The notes beneath the pieces are model-generated. The model searched no databases. It saw only the letters and a program-made list of their open reading frames with translations, and had not been told where the DNA came from. The position numbers and the translations under genes are program-made. Shown in pieces: positions 8,802 to 18,203 of a stretch of DNA of 64,000 bases (positions within the stretch are counted from its first letter, which is position 1; every line of letters starts with the position of its first letter). Source of the stretch: Pseudomonas ekonensis (lineage in GTDB: Bacteria; Pseudomonadota; Gammaproteobacteria; Pseudomonadales; Pseudomonadaceae). The stretch covers positions 1,254,001 through 1,318,000 of the forward strand of contig NZ_JAHSTS010000001.1 of assembly GCF_019145435.1 (NCBI RefSeq), written 5' to 3'.

Positions 8802-9086
8802 TCAGCCGCGGTATTCGCACAGGTAGGCGGTGTCGACGGCCACTTTCAGCTGGAACTTGCTGTTGGCCGGTACGTTGAACTGGCTGCCGGCGGCGAAGGT
8901 TTCCCACTCGTTGCTGTCCGGCAGCTTGACGGTCAGCGCACCCGACACCACGTGCATGATTTCGCGCTGGGCCGTGCCGAATTCGTATTCGCCCGGAGCC
9001 ATGACGCCGATGGTCGCGGGGCCTTCAGCGGTGCCGAACGCGATCGATTTGACGGTGCCGTCGAAGTACTCGTTGACTTTGAACAT
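8802..9086 (-). CDS. ppnP: Pyrimidine/purine nucleoside phosphorylase PpnP (YaiE family)
   Basis: PpnP is a small cupin enzyme that phosphorolyses several nucleosides to base and ribose 1-phosphate. The 94-residue protein starts [17 protein letters not shown] and shows the family pattern [22 protein letters not shown]. Its length is normal. It ends at the shared terminator downstream of the MOSC gene. Confidence 0.92.
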   Translation of the reverse strand: MFKVNEYFDGTVKSIAFGTAEGPATIGVMAPGEYEFGTAQREIMHVVSGALTVKLPDSNEWETFAAGSQFNVPANSKFQLKVAVDTAYLCEYRG

Positions 9087-9155
9087 GGGCGATTCCTCGA
9101 AAAGGGTCAAAAAGGGCCGGCCAGTATGCACAAGGCATCCGGCGCCGTCATCTGT

Positions 9156-9698
9156 CTAAAGCGGCAGCACCAGCGGCAGCAAACGGGCGGTGTTGCGGGC
9201 GTCTTCCAGGGCCCGGTGCTGCTGGCCGCTGAACTGCAGGCCGGCCAGTTGCAGGGCGCCGTTGAGCCCCAGGGGCCGCTCCAGGCGCCGGGCCTTGGCG
9301 AAGCGTTGCTTGAGGTTCATGTGCGGCACCTGGCTCAGGGCGCTGTCGAGCTGCAGGCGCTGCCATTCCTGGAGCAACTGCTTGCGGTCGTAGTCGCCCC
9401 AGCTGGCCCATCCTTCCAGGCGCGTGCGGTGCTGGCCGAGCCAGCGTTCGAAGGCCGGCCAGACCTCGCTCAAGGTCTGCGCCGAATCGATGTTGGCCTG
9501 GGTGATGTGGGTGAGTTCGCGGCAGAACGGCGTCAGCAAGGGCCGGCGCAGCGGTTTGACGAAGCGCTGGAAGTGATCGCGCTCGCGGCCGGCGCGGTCG
9601 ACCAGGGTGGCGCCGATCTCGATGATCTCCATTTCCGTAACCGGCCAGCCACCCTCGTCGGTGGTGGCTTCCAGATCAATGACCAGCCAATGGGGCAT
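9156..9698 (-). CDS. 3'-5' exonuclease of the DEDDh superfamily (ERI-1/KapD-like)
   Basis: This 180-residue exonuclease begins MPHWLVIDLEATTD, giving the DxE metal-binding pair (D8, E10). The later EWPAF/WGDYDRKQLL stretch provides an Asp, and HRALEDARNTARLL near 160-173 gives the final His and Asp, so the DEDDh set is present. It probably degrades RNA or short oligonucleotides in the cytoplasm. It lies just downstream of atuF on the same strand (70-base gap), where atuG might have been expected, but it is not a terpene gene. Confidence 0.85.
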   Translation of the reverse strand: MPHWLVIDLEATTDEGGWPVTEMEIIEIGATLVDRAGRERDHFQRFVKPLRRPLLTPFCRELTHITQANIDSAQTLSEVWPAFERWLGQHRTRLEGWASWGDYDRKQLLQEWQRLQLDSALSQVPHMNLKQRFAKARRLERPLGLNGALQLAGLQFSGQQHRALEDARNTARLLPLVLPL

Positions 9699-9768
9699 CG
9701 CAGGGTTCCTGATGTGTACGTTCCGATAGTTCAGAGCGTAGCCAAACCCTGCGGATGCGCCTGGCGAC

Positions 9769-11730
9769 TCACTCGACCTGCAGCAGAACCTGACGATTCT
9801 TCACCTGATCGCCGACCTTGACCTGCACCCGCTTGAGCACGCCGTCGATGCCGGCCTTGAGCGGGTGCTCCATTTTCATCGCCTCCAGCACCACCAGCAG
9901 CTGCCCTTTGCTGACCGGGCTGCCTTCGCTGACGAGCACGTCGACGATGGCGCCGTCCATGGGCGCCTTCAGCGTGCCGGAACCGACGCTGGTCTGACTG
10001 TCGATCACCGCATGAGTTCGATCCGCAAGGCTCAGGCTGCCGCCGTCGGCGAACAGCCAGAGCCGGTCGTCCTCCAGGCGATAGGCATGGCGCTGGCGCA
10101 GGCCGTCGATCTGCAGGGTCACGTGGCGTTCGTCCTGTTCGACGAGCACCAGCCCGAGGCGGCGTCCGGGCGTCTCGACCTCAAACCGGCCGCCGGGGCC
10201 GGCCAGCAGTTGCACGTTCCAGGTCTGTTCCTCCAGGCCGAGCCGGTAGCCGACCGGCACGCCCGCGTTGTTGCGCCAATCGGCCAGTGCCGGGCGATGC
10301 GCCTGGGCGCTGCGCCGGTGGAACAGCACGGTGGCGATGGCCAGTTCCTCGGCGCCTGGCGCCTGCGGCCGCAGGCAGGGGTGATCGGTGAAGTGCCGGG
10401 GGATGAATCCGGTGTCGAAACGGCCGTCGATGAACTGCGGGTGCTGCAGCAGGCCGGCCAGCAGGCGCTGGTTGCTTTGCACGCCGAGCAGCACGCTGTC
10501 CTGCACCGCCCGCAGAAGTTTGCGCCGCGCCTCTTCCCGAGTGGCGCCATGGGCGATCAGTTTGCCGAGCATCGGGTCGTAGAAAGGGCTGACGAAGCGG
10601 TTTTCCGTCAGGCCGTGATCGATGCGCGCACCGTGCCCCAGCGCCGGCTCCCAGGCCAGGATGCGTCCGGTCTGCGGCAGAAAGCCCTGTGCCGGGTCTT
10701 CGGCATACAGGCGCACCTCCATCGCATGGCCGTCGAGCCGCACCTGCTCCTGGGTCAGCGGCAGCGGCCGGCCCTCGGCGACCGCCAGTTGCCAGGCCAC
10801 CAGATCCTGTCCGGTGATGAGTTCGGTCACCGGGTGCTCGACCTGCAGCCGGGTGTTCATCTCCAGAAAGTAGAAGCGTCCCTGATTGTCGAGCAGAAAC
10901 TCCACGGTGCCGGCCCCCACGTAGTTGACGGCGCGCCCGGCCTTGATCGCCGCCGCGCCCATGGCTTCGCGCAGGGCCGGGGTCATCACCGGGCAAGGGG
11001 CTTCTTCGATGACCTTCTGATGGCGGCGCTGGACCGAGCAGTCGCGTTCCCCCAGGTGGATCAGGTGGCCGTGGCGGTCACCGAACACCTGGAACTCGAC
11101 GTGGCGCGGTTCCACCAGCGCCTGTTCCAGGATCAGCTCGTCGCTGCCGAAGGCGTTGAGCGCTTCGGAGCGGGCGGTACGCAGTTGCGCGGGCAGCGCT
11201 TGCGCGTCCTCCACCAGGCGCATGCCGCGTCCGCCGCCGCCGGCGCTGGCCTTGATCATCAGCGGATAGCCGATGCGCTCGGCTTCGCGCAGCAACGTCG
11301 CGTCGTCCTGTTCCGCGCCTTGGTAGCCGGCGACGCAGGGGACGCCGGCGGCGAGCATGGCGATTTTCGAGCGGCGCTTGCTGCCCATCAGCTCGATGGC
11401 GTCGGCATCCGGGCCGATGAAGGTCAGGCCGGCCTGTTCGCAGGCCCGGGCGAAGTCGGCGTTCTCCGAGAGGAAGCCGTAGCCGGGATGCACCGCATCG
11501 GCGCCGCTGCGCCGTGCCGCGTCGAGGATCGCGGGGATGTTCAGGTAGGACTGCTGCACCGGCGCAGCACCGATATGCACGGCCTGGTCGGCCATCTGCA
11601 CATGCAGGGCGTCGGCGTCGGCATCGCTGAACACCGCCACCGTGCGATAGCCGAGGGACTGGGCAGTGCGCTGGATCCGGCAGGCGATCTCGCCGCGGTT
11701 GGCGATCAGGATCTTGTGGAGGACGGGCAT
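9769..11730 (-). CDS. atuF: Geranyl-CoA carboxylase alpha (biotin-containing) subunit AtuF
   Basis: With AtuC this forms geranyl-CoA carboxylase, which carboxylates cis-geranyl-CoA to isohexenylglutaconyl-CoA in acyclic terpene breakdown. The 653 residues comprise a biotin carboxylase part (about 1-450, with ATP-grasp motif KASAGGGGRGM and EMNTRLQVEHPVTE), a middle BT domain, and a C-terminal biotinyl domain. In that domain EAMKMEH places the biotinylated Lys near 619. The paralogous 3-methylcrotonyl-CoA carboxylase subunit LiuD is very similar; the assignment to AtuF rests on the atuABCDE neighbours. A REP-containing gap of about 100 bases separates it from atuE. Confidence 0.9.
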   Translation of the reverse strand: MPVLHKILIANRGEIACRIQRTAQSLGYRTVAVFSDADADALHVQMADQAVHIGAAPVQQSYLNIPAILDAARRSGADAVHPGYGFLSENADFARACEQAGLTFIGPDADAIELMGSKRRSKIAMLAAGVPCVAGYQGAEQDDATLLREAERIGYPLMIKASAGGGGRGMRLVEDAQALPAQLRTARSEALNAFGSDELILEQALVEPRHVEFQVFGDRHGHLIHLGERDCSVQRRHQKVIEEAPCPVMTPALREAMGAAAIKAGRAVNYVGAGTVEFLLDNQGRFYFLEMNTRLQVEHPVTELITGQDLVAWQLAVAEGRPLPLTQEQVRLDGHAMEVRLYAEDPAQGFLPQTGRILAWEPALGHGARIDHGLTENRFVSPFYDPMLGKLIAHGATREEARRKLLRAVQDSVLLGVQSNQRLLAGLLQHPQFIDGRFDTGFIPRHFTDHPCLRPQAPGAEELAIATVLFHRRSAQAHRPALADWRNNAGVPVGYRLGLEEQTWNVQLLAGPGGRFEVETPGRRLGLVLVEQDERHVTLQIDGLRQRHAYRLEDDRLWLFADGGSLSLADRTHAVIDSQTSVGSGTLKAPMDGAIVDVLVSEGSPVSKGQLLVVLEAMKMEHPLKAGIDGVLKRVQVKVGDQVKNRQVLLQVE

Positions 11731-11769
11731 GGCGGTTTTCCCTGGAATGTCGCGTTGGATGGGCGGGCC

Positions 11770-11800
11770 TCATCGCGGGCAGGCTCGCTCCCACATGGGG
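11770..11800. repeat. REP-type repeat between atuE and atuF
   Basis: The stretch CATCGCGGGCAGGCTCGC (11771-11788), followed by TCCCAC, is the typical single REP unit of fluorescent pseudomonads. It breaks the otherwise tight atu operon and may affect the relative expression or stability of the atuF part of the message. Confidence 0.75.
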
Positions 11801-11833
11801 TTGCGGTGCAGGTCGGCACGGCGGGAGCGCGGT

Positions 11834-12631
11834 TCAAGGGGCCCACTTCGGCTTGCGCTTTTGCACGAAGGCCAGCGTGCCTTCGGTGCCCTCGGCGCCG
11901 GTCACCGCCTCGCTGAACCATTGCGCCGCTTCGTCCAGCAGCTCGGCGCAAGGTTGCCCGGCGCTGGCCAGCAATAGTCTTTTGGTCATGGCGTTGGCTT
12001 CCGGGGCGCAGCACAGCACATGCTCGAGCACTTCATCCAGGCGCTCGGCCAGGGCCTGCGGATCCTGCTCGACAAAATGAACCAGGCCCATGCGCCGGGC
12101 CTGGTGGCCGTCGAAGCGGGCGGCGGTCAGGGCCAGGCGCCGGGCTTCGGTGAGGCCGATGCGCTGCACCACGAACGGTGCGATCTGCGCCGGCAGCAGG
12201 CCGAGGCCGGTTTCCGGCAGGCCGAACCGGGCCTGATGGTCGGCCATGGCGATGTCGCTGACGCAGGCCAGGCCGAACCCGCCGCCCAGCACGGCGCCTT
12301 GCAGCACGGTGATCAGCACTTGCGGTACGTGCTGCGCCTCTTGCAGCAGGGCGCCGAACGCACGGTTCAGGTCGCGGTAGGCCGGGCCGCCTTGTGCTCG
12401 GGCGTTGGCCATGTCCTTGATGTCGCCGCCGGCGCAGAAATGGCCGCCGGCGCCGCTGAGCACGATCGCCCGCACGCTGCGGTCGTCCCGCACCGCCGCC
12501 AGCGCGGCGCGCAGTTCGGCGACCATCTGCAGGCTCATGGCATTGCGGCTGTCGGGGCGGTTGAGGGTGATGTGCAGCACGCCGTTGTGCGGCTCCAGCA
12601 ACAGCGTCGTGCAATCGGGCAGGGCGCTCAT
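11834..12631 (-). CDS. atuE: Isohexenylglutaconyl-CoA hydratase AtuE
   Basis: AtuE hydrates isohexenylglutaconyl-CoA in the citronellol/geraniol pathway. The 265-residue crotonase-fold protein shows the oxyanion-hole stretch HFCAGGDIKDM near 65-75 and GAVLGGGFGLAC near 108-119, with a Glu in LPETGLGLLP. The start ATG at 12629-12631 overlaps the atuD stop by 4 bases, showing translational coupling. Without the neighbours it would only be called an enoyl-CoA hydratase. Confidence 0.9.
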   Translation of the reverse strand: MSALPDCTTLLLEPHNGVLHITLNRPDSRNAMSLQMVAELRAALAAVRDDRSVRAIVLSGAGGHFCAGGDIKDMANARAQGGPAYRDLNRAFGALLQEAQHVPQVLITVLQGAVLGGGFGLACVSDIAMADHQARFGLPETGLGLLPAQIAPFVVQRIGLTEARRLALTAARFDGHQARRMGLVHFVEQDPQALAERLDEVLEHVLCCAPEANAMTKRLLLASAGQPCAELLDEAAQWFSEAVTGAEGTEGTLAFVQKRKPKWAP

Positions 12632-13785
12632 GGGCGTTTCCCCGGCAGGATGCCCATCAGCTTGCAGATGATCCCCAGCATGATCTCGTCGGCGCCGCCG
12701 CCGATGGACACCAGCCGCACGTCGCGGTAGGCGCGGGCCACCGGGTTGTCCCACATGTAGCCCATGCCGCCCCAGTATTGCAGGCAGCCGTCGCTGACCT
12801 CGCGCCCGAGGCGCCCGGCCTTGAGCTTGGCCATCGAGGCCAGGCGGGTGACGTCCTGGCCTTTGACGTACTGTTCGGTGGCCTGGTAGACCAGTGCCCG
12901 CAGGCATTCGATTTCGGTCTGCAGTTCAGCGAGGCGGAAGTGGATCACCTGGTTGTCGATCAGCGCGTTGCCGAAGGTCTTGCGTTCCTTGCAGTACTCG
13001 ATGGTGCTGTCGATGCAGTACTCCAGCCCCTTGATCATGTTCGCCGCGCCGAACAGCCGTTCTTCCTGGAACTGCAGCATCTGCATCATGAACCCGGCGC
13101 CTTCGTGGCCGATGCGGTTGCGCTGCGGCACGCGCACGTCGTCGAAGAACACCTGGGCGGTCTCCGAGCTGCGCATGCCGAGCTTGTCCAGGTGCGGGCT
13201 GAGGCTGATGCCGGGCGTGTCCATCGGCACCATGATCAGGGATTTGTTGACGTGGGGCTTGTCGTCCGAGGTGTTGGCCAGCAGGCAGATGAAGTCGGCG
13301 CTCGGCGAGTTGGTGATCCACATTTTGCTGCCGTTGATCACGTAATCGTCGCCGTCCTTGCGGGCGGTGGTCTTGAGCCCGGCGACATCGGAACCGGCGC
13401 CGACCTCCGAGACGCCGATGCAGCCCACCTGTTCGCCGCTGATGGCCGGGCGCAGGAACTGTTCGCGCAGCTCATCGGAGCCGAAGCGGGCCAGGGCCGG
13501 GGTGCACATGTCGGTCTGCACGCCGATGGACATCGGGATGCCGCCGCAATGGATGGTGCCGAACTCTTCGGCGGCGACGATCGAGTAGCTGTAGTCCAGG
13601 CCCATGCCGCCGAACTTCTCCGGCTTGGAGATGCCCAGCAGGCCCAGCTCGCCGGCCTTGCGGAAGATCTCGTGGATCGGGAAGCGTCCGGCCCTTTCCC
13701 ATTCCTCGACGTGGGGGTTGATCTCGTGTTCGACGAACTGGCGCACGGTGCGGCGTAGGGCTTCGTGTTCCGGGGTGAAGATCAT
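12628..13785 (-). CDS. atuD: Citronellyl-CoA dehydrogenase AtuD
   Basis: This FAD-dependent acyl-CoA dehydrogenase oxidises citronellyl-CoA to geranyl-CoA. The 385 residues show the family layout: an N-terminal helical domain, the substrate-site stretch GCIGVSEVGAGSDVAG, WITNSPSADF, and the C-terminal LQYWGGMGYMWDNPVARAYRD. GAGGAGA 9-15 bases upstream supports the ATG at 13785; the open frame upstream lacks family sequence. It lies between atuC (31-base gap) and atuE (4-base overlap). Confidence 0.92.
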   Translation of the reverse strand: MIFTPEHEALRRTVRQFVEHEINPHVEEWERAGRFPIHEIFRKAGELGLLGISKPEKFGGMGLDYSYSIVAAEEFGTIHCGGIPMSIGVQTDMCTPALARFGSDELREQFLRPAISGEQVGCIGVSEVGAGSDVAGLKTTARKDGDDYVINGSKMWITNSPSADFICLLANTSDDKPHVNKSLIMVPMDTPGISLSPHLDKLGMRSSETAQVFFDDVRVPQRNRIGHEGAGFMMQMLQFQEERLFGAANMIKGLEYCIDSTIEYCKERKTFGNALIDNQVIHFRLAELQTEIECLRALVYQATEQYVKGQDVTRLASMAKLKAGRLGREVSDGCLQYWGGMGYMWDNPVARAYRDVRLVSIGGGADEIMLGIICKLMGILPGKRP

Positions 13786-13816
13786 TGTTGTTGTTCTCCT
13801 CAGGATCCGTTGGGGG

Positions 13817-15433
13817 TCAGAACCGGCTGACGCCAAAGCTGTTGGGCTGCAACGTGCGGATGTCGGCCTCGTGGCAGATGTCCAGCAGGTAGCCGAGCAG
13901 GATGCGGGTGTCGCGGGGGTCGATCAGGCCGTCGTCCCACAGGTTGGCGCTGCCGTAGAGGGCGGTGGACTGGCTGTCGAGCTTCTGCGCGGTGGCCTGT
14001 TCGAGCATGTCGAGCATTTTCGGGTCGGGCTCCAGGCCGTCCTTGAGCTGCCGGGCTTCGGTGACGATGCGCAGCACCTTGCCGGCCTGGGCGCCGCCCA
14101 TCACCGCGGTGCGGCTGTTGGGCCAGGCGAAGATGAAGCGCGGGTCGAGGCCGCGCCCGCACATCGCATAGTTGCCGGCGCCGTAGGAGCCGCCGACCAC
14201 GAGGGTCAGCTTCGGCACCCGCGCGTTGGCCACGGCCTGGATCAGCTTGGAGCCGTGCTTGATCACGCCGCGCTGTTCCGACTCGGTGCCGACCATGAAG
14301 CCGGTGGTGTTGTGGAGGAACAGCAGCGGCGTGCGGCTCTGGTCGCACAGTTGAATGAACTGCGCCGCCTTGCTCGCGCCGTCGGGGGTGATCGGGCCGT
14401 TGTTGCCGATGAAGCCGCAGGCCCGGCCCTGGATCTTCAGGTGGCCGCAGACCGTCTGTTGGTCGAATTCGCCCTTGAACTCGAGCAAACGCGATTCGTC
14501 GGCGATCCGCGCAATGATCTCGCGTACGTCATAGGGCTTCTTCGGGTCGTCCGGGATCAGCCCGAGCAGTTCGTCGATGGGGTAGAGCGGTTCCTTGTAC
14601 GGCGGCGCGGGCCGCCACGGCAGCTGTTCGTTCCAGTTCAGCAGGCTGACGATCTCGCGCACCTGACGGATGCCGTCGGCGTCGTTTTCGGCCAGGTATT
14701 CGGCGGTGCCCGCCACCTGAGCGTGCATTTCGGCGCCGCCCAGCTCCTCGTCCGTGGCCACTTCGCCGGTCGCGGCCTTGAGCAGCGGAGGGCCGGCGAG
14801 AAACAGCTTGGCCTTGCCCCGCACCACCACCACGTAATCCGACAGCCCCGGCTGGTAGGCGCCGCCGGCGGTGGCCGAGCCGTGCACCACGGTGATCTGC
14901 GGCAGGCCCATGGCCGACATCCGCGCCTGGTTGGCGAAACTGCGCGCGCCTTCGACGAAAATCTCCGCCGCGTAGTTGAGGTTGGCGCCGCCGCTTTCGG
15001 CGAGGGTGATCACCGGCAGTTTGTTTTCCTGGGCGATCTGTTGCAGGCGCAGGGATTTCTTCAGGCCGGAAGGGGAGATGGTGCCGCCCTTGATCGCGCT
15101 GTTGTTGGCCACCACCAGCACCCGCACGCCGGACACCTGGCCGATCCCGGCGATCAGGCCGCCGCCGGCGGCGCTGCCGTCCTTGTCGTCATGCAGCTTG
15201 TAGCCGGCCAGGCTGGCCAGTTCGAGGAAGGGCGAGCCGGGGTCGAGCAGCAGGTTGAGGCGTTCGCGGGGCAGCAACTGGCCGCGCTTGTCGAATTTCG
15301 GCTTGGCTTCGGCGGCCTTGTCCAGCAGGTTGCGTTCGAGCTGCTGCACGTGCTCGACGGCGGCCAGCATCGCGGTGCGGTTGCGGGCGAAGGCTTCGCT
15401 GTGAGGGTCGAGAAGGGACTGAATGGACGGCAT
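13817..15433 (-). CDS. atuC: Geranyl-CoA carboxylase beta (carboxyltransferase) subunit AtuC
   Basis: This is the carboxyltransferase partner of AtuF. The 538-residue protein has the two crotonase-like halves of biotin-dependent carboxyltransferases, with SGGANLNYAAEIF and GSATAGGAYQPGLSDY in the first half and FIGNNGPITPDGASKAAQFIQLC and GGSYGAGNYAMCGRGLDPRFIF in the second. The start MPSIQSLLDPHSE fits the family. It is separated by 3 bases from atuB. The alternative reading, methylcrotonyl-CoA carboxylase LiuB, is disfavoured by context. Confidence 0.92.
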   Translation of the reverse strand: MPSIQSLLDPHSEAFARNRTAMLAAVEHVQQLERNLLDKAAEAKPKFDKRGQLLPRERLNLLLDPGSPFLELASLAGYKLHDDKDGSAAGGGLIAGIGQVSGVRVLVVANNSAIKGGTISPSGLKKSLRLQQIAQENKLPVITLAESGGANLNYAAEIFVEGARSFANQARMSAMGLPQITVVHGSATAGGAYQPGLSDYVVVVRGKAKLFLAGPPLLKAATGEVATDEELGGAEMHAQVAGTAEYLAENDADGIRQVREIVSLLNWNEQLPWRPAPPYKEPLYPIDELLGLIPDDPKKPYDVREIIARIADESRLLEFKGEFDQQTVCGHLKIQGRACGFIGNNGPITPDGASKAAQFIQLCDQSRTPLLFLHNTTGFMVGTESEQRGVIKHGSKLIQAVANARVPKLTLVVGGSYGAGNYAMCGRGLDPRFIFAWPNSRTAVMGGAQAGKVLRIVTEARQLKDGLEPDPKMLDMLEQATAQKLDSQSTALYGSANLWDDGLIDPRDTRILLGYLLDICHEADIRTLQPNSFGVSRF

Positions 15434-15436
15434 GGC

Positions 15437-16306
15437 TTATTCCTTGTCCTTGAGCACGTCGGGCAGGCAGGCGCGGTGGAAGCCGTTGAACGGTTCGCTG
15501 TGGCTTGCCTTGTGCAGCGGCCAGGCGCGGTTGCCGAGGCTGGCGGCGCCGTCGATGCGCACGGTGCTGCCGCTGATGAACGCGGCGGCCGGGCTCAACA
15601 GGAACACGATCGCGGCGCTGACCTCGGATTCGGTGCCGATGCGTTTGAGCGGCACGTGTTCGCGCAGGGTCGGGATCACGGCCTTGAACGCACCTTCATA
15701 GGTGTCCATGCCGCTGGAGGCGATCCAGCCCGGCGCCACGGCGTTGACCCGCACGCCGGCGCAGCCCCATTCGAAGGCGGCGGTCTTGGTGAAGTTCTCC
15801 ATGCCCGAACGCGCAGCGCCGGAATGGCCCATGCCGGGCATGCCGCCCCACATGTCGGCGAGCATGTTGACGATGCTGCCGCCGTGTTTGCCCATCGACT
15901 GGTTGAACACTTCCCGGGCCATCAGGAAGCCGCCGACCAGGTTGGTGCGCAGCACGGTCTCAAAGCCTTTCTGACTGATCGAAGCCAGCGGCGACGGGTA
16001 CTGGCCGCCGGCGTTGTTGACCAGGCCGTGGACCGGCCCATGCTCGCGGATGATTTCGCCGACCGTCGCCTTCACGGCTTCTTCGTCGCGGATGTCGCAG
16101 GCTTTCCAGTGCGCGCGGCCGCCGTCCTCGGCGATTTCGGCGGCAACCTTCTGCAGCTTTTCGGGCTTGCGTCCGACCAGCAGCACCGTGGCCCCGAGCG
16201 CGGCCAGCTCATGGGCCGTGCAGCGGCCGATGCCGCTGCCGCCGCCGGTGACGATGACCGTCTGGCCGTCGAACAGCCCGGCGTTGAATATCGATCGGTA
16301 AGCCAT
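15437..16306 (-). CDS. atuB: Short-chain dehydrogenase AtuB
   Basis: This 289-residue SDR has the N-terminal cofactor motif TGGGSGIG near residues 21-28 and the NNAGG element. In the position of the usual YxxxK motif it has SGAARSGMENFTK, so the catalytic Tyr is not evident. It resembles the trans-2-enoyl-CoA reductase-like branch of SDRs. In P. aeruginosa the atuB product is presumed to act on pathway alcohols, aldehydes or acyl-CoA intermediates, but its exact reaction is unclear. It lies 11 bases from atuA in the operon. Confidence 0.85.
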   Translation of the reverse strand: MAYRSIFNAGLFDGQTVIVTGGGSGIGRCTAHELAALGATVLLVGRKPEKLQKVAAEIAEDGGRAHWKACDIRDEEAVKATVGEIIREHGPVHGLVNNAGGQYPSPLASISQKGFETVLRTNLVGGFLMAREVFNQSMGKHGGSIVNMLADMWGGMPGMGHSGAARSGMENFTKTAAFEWGCAGVRVNAVAPGWIASSGMDTYEGAFKAVIPTLREHVPLKRIGTESEVSAAIVFLLSPAAAFISGSTVRIDGAASLGNRAWPLHKASHSEPFNGFHRACLPDVLKDKE

Positions 16307-16317
16307 GGCGCCATCCT

Positions 16318-18117
16318 TTATTCGAATTGTTCGGCGATGCTTTGCGGCACCGGGATCTGGATCTCCAGCAGTTGCTGGGCGAAGGCCTTGCCTTGCGGGT
16401 CGATCCGCAGGCTGGCCACGCCACCGCCGCCCAGGGCGTTCTCCAGCAGAAAGTTCAGGCTGTGGGTGCCGGGCAGGTACCAGCGTGCGACCCGCCCGTG
16501 GACCGGGTCGAGGACATGGCCCATCCAGTCCACCACCACTGCCGGGGTCAGCGCTTCGGCGATCCACGGCAGGTATTCGGGACGGCGCGGCATCACGCCG
16601 ATGTTGCTGTGGTCGCCCTTGTCGCCTGCGCGCGCCACGGCCAGTTTCACCAGCGGCACGCTGGCGTCGGCGCGGCCCTGGGGCCTTGGCGGTTCGTGGG
16701 GTACGGGCAAGTCATCGCTGCTGAAGGTGGCCGGGGGAGGCAATGCGCAGAGATGGCGTTCGCCGGCGATGTCGACCTGCAGGGTGCAGGCGGCCTTGTC
16801 GATCAGGAACGAGAACAACCGGATCAGTGGGTACACCGTCGGCCGTCCGCCGACGATACCGGTCAGCCCCGGCGCCATGCCGGTGGCGGCCTGGGCGATT
16901 TCCCGGGAGAACAGCACCAGCGCCTGCTTGTTCGGGTGGCGCACCGCGAGCTTGATCACCACTTCGCGGCTGTCGCGGCGCCGGCCGTGGGGGCCGTAGG
17001 TGGCTTCGCTGCCCAGCAGTTCGACGTTGACTTCGCTGTAGGGGCCCCAGCCGCGCTGCTCCAGCATCTGCGTGGTCTTGTCGATGATCGCCTGGCTGAC
17101 GCGCCGCGCCTTGTCCACCGCATCGAGGCCGGCGATCAGACAACTGGCGGTGCAGCGGAAACCGTCCGGATACGTCGCGCTGACCTTGTACTTGCCGCTG
17201 GGCGGCAGGCCCTTGGCGCCGTGCACCCGCACGGCGTTCTTGCCGTGTTGCTGGAGTTTGACCTGGGTGAAGTCGCAGATCACATCGGGCAACAGATAGG
17301 CCTGCGGATCGCCGATCTCGTACAGCATCTGTTCGCCGACGGTCAGCGGCGTCACCAGCCCGCCCGAGCCTTCGGGCTTGCTGACGGTGAACTGGCCGTC
17401 GGCGCTGACCTCGACGATCGGAAAGCCGATGTGCTCGTAGTCCGGCACCTCGCGCCAGTCGGTGAAGTTGCCGCCGGTGCACTGGGCGCCGCATTCGATG
17501 ATGTGCCCGGCGAGGGCGGCCTGGGCCAGCCGGTCGTAGTCGTGCCACGACCAGCCGAACCCGTGCACCAGCGCCGCGCTGACCACGGCGCTGTCGACCA
17601 CCCGTCCGGTGATGACGATGTCGGCGCCCAGGCGCAGGGCCTCGACGATGCCCGGCGCGCCGAGGTAAGCATTGGTCGAGACGCACAGGGGCGGCAGCGG
17701 GGCGCCGCTGAACATCTCGGTGATGCCTTGGGCGCCGAGCCCTTTGAACTGCGGTTGCAGGTCATCGCCCAGCAGCACGGCGATCTTCAGGTTCACGCCG
17801 GCCCGGTCGCAGGCGGCCTGCAGCGCGGCGGCGCATGCGGTGGGGTTGACCCCGCCGGCGTTGCTGATGACGCGGATGCGCTGCTGCGCCAACTGCGGCA
17901 AGAGCGGGGTGAGGATATCGATGAAGTCGCCGGCGAATCCGGCCTGGGGGTCTTTCAGGCGGGCGCCGGCCATGATGGACATGGTGATTTCGGCCAGGTA
18001 ATCGAACACCAGGTAGTCCAGGCGTCCGCCCTTGACCAGTTGCTCGGCGGCGGTCGAGGTGTCGCCCCAGAAGGCGCTGGCGCATCCGATGCGGATAGCG
18101 GTGGGCACGGTTGGCAT
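16318..18117 (-). CDS. atuA: Acyclic terpene utilization protein AtuA
   Basis: AtuA is the first gene of the terpene operon and is required for growth on citronellol; its biochemical role is not settled. The 599-residue protein has the AtuA family N-terminal domain (starting IRIGCASAFWGDTSTAAEQL, then LVFDYLAEITMSIMAGA) and a C-terminal domain from about residue 495 containing ARAGDKGDHSNIGV. The ATG at 18115-18117 has GGAGA 7-8 bases upstream; a longer frame to 18171 would run into operator DNA. It is divergent from atuR. Confidence 0.93.
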   Translation of the reverse strand: MPTVPTAIRIGCASAFWGDTSTAAEQLVKGGRLDYLVFDYLAEITMSIMAGARLKDPQAGFAGDFIDILTPLLPQLAQQRIRVISNAGGVNPTACAAALQAACDRAGVNLKIAVLLGDDLQPQFKGLGAQGITEMFSGAPLPPLCVSTNAYLGAPGIVEALRLGADIVITGRVVDSAVVSAALVHGFGWSWHDYDRLAQAALAGHIIECGAQCTGGNFTDWREVPDYEHIGFPIVEVSADGQFTVSKPEGSGGLVTPLTVGEQMLYEIGDPQAYLLPDVICDFTQVKLQQHGKNAVRVHGAKGLPPSGKYKVSATYPDGFRCTASCLIAGLDAVDKARRVSQAIIDKTTQMLEQRGWGPYSEVNVELLGSEATYGPHGRRRDSREVVIKLAVRHPNKQALVLFSREIAQAATGMAPGLTGIVGGRPTVYPLIRLFSFLIDKAACTLQVDIAGERHLCALPPPATFSSDDLPVPHEPPRPQGRADASVPLVKLAVARAGDKGDHSNIGVMPRRPEYLPWIAEALTPAVVVDWMGHVLDPVHGRVARWYLPGTHSLNFLLENALGGGGVASLRIDPQGKAFAQQLLEIQIPVPQSIAEQFE

Positions 18118-18162
18118 CGTTGTCTCCGACTCAGGAACCTGCGACAGAAGTGCGTCGAGGCT

Positions 18163-18180
18163 ACCAAGCAAGCGCTTGGT
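18163..18180. promoter_or_regulatory. AtuR operator 1 (inverted repeat)
   Basis: Inverted repeat ACCAAGC-AAGC-GCTTGGT in the atuA-atuR gap, 46 bases upstream of atuA. AtuR of P. aeruginosa is known to bind two inverted repeats in this same intergenic region. The 16-base core is the exact reverse complement of the core of operator 2. Confidence 0.85.
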
Positions 18181-18203
18181 TTGTAAACAGCGGGATCATC
18201 TTC

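Noticed and set aside
13604..16999. A 1131-residue open frame antisense to atuB-atuD
   Set aside because: It is a high-GC shadow of three strongly supported minus-strand genes with no family motifs.
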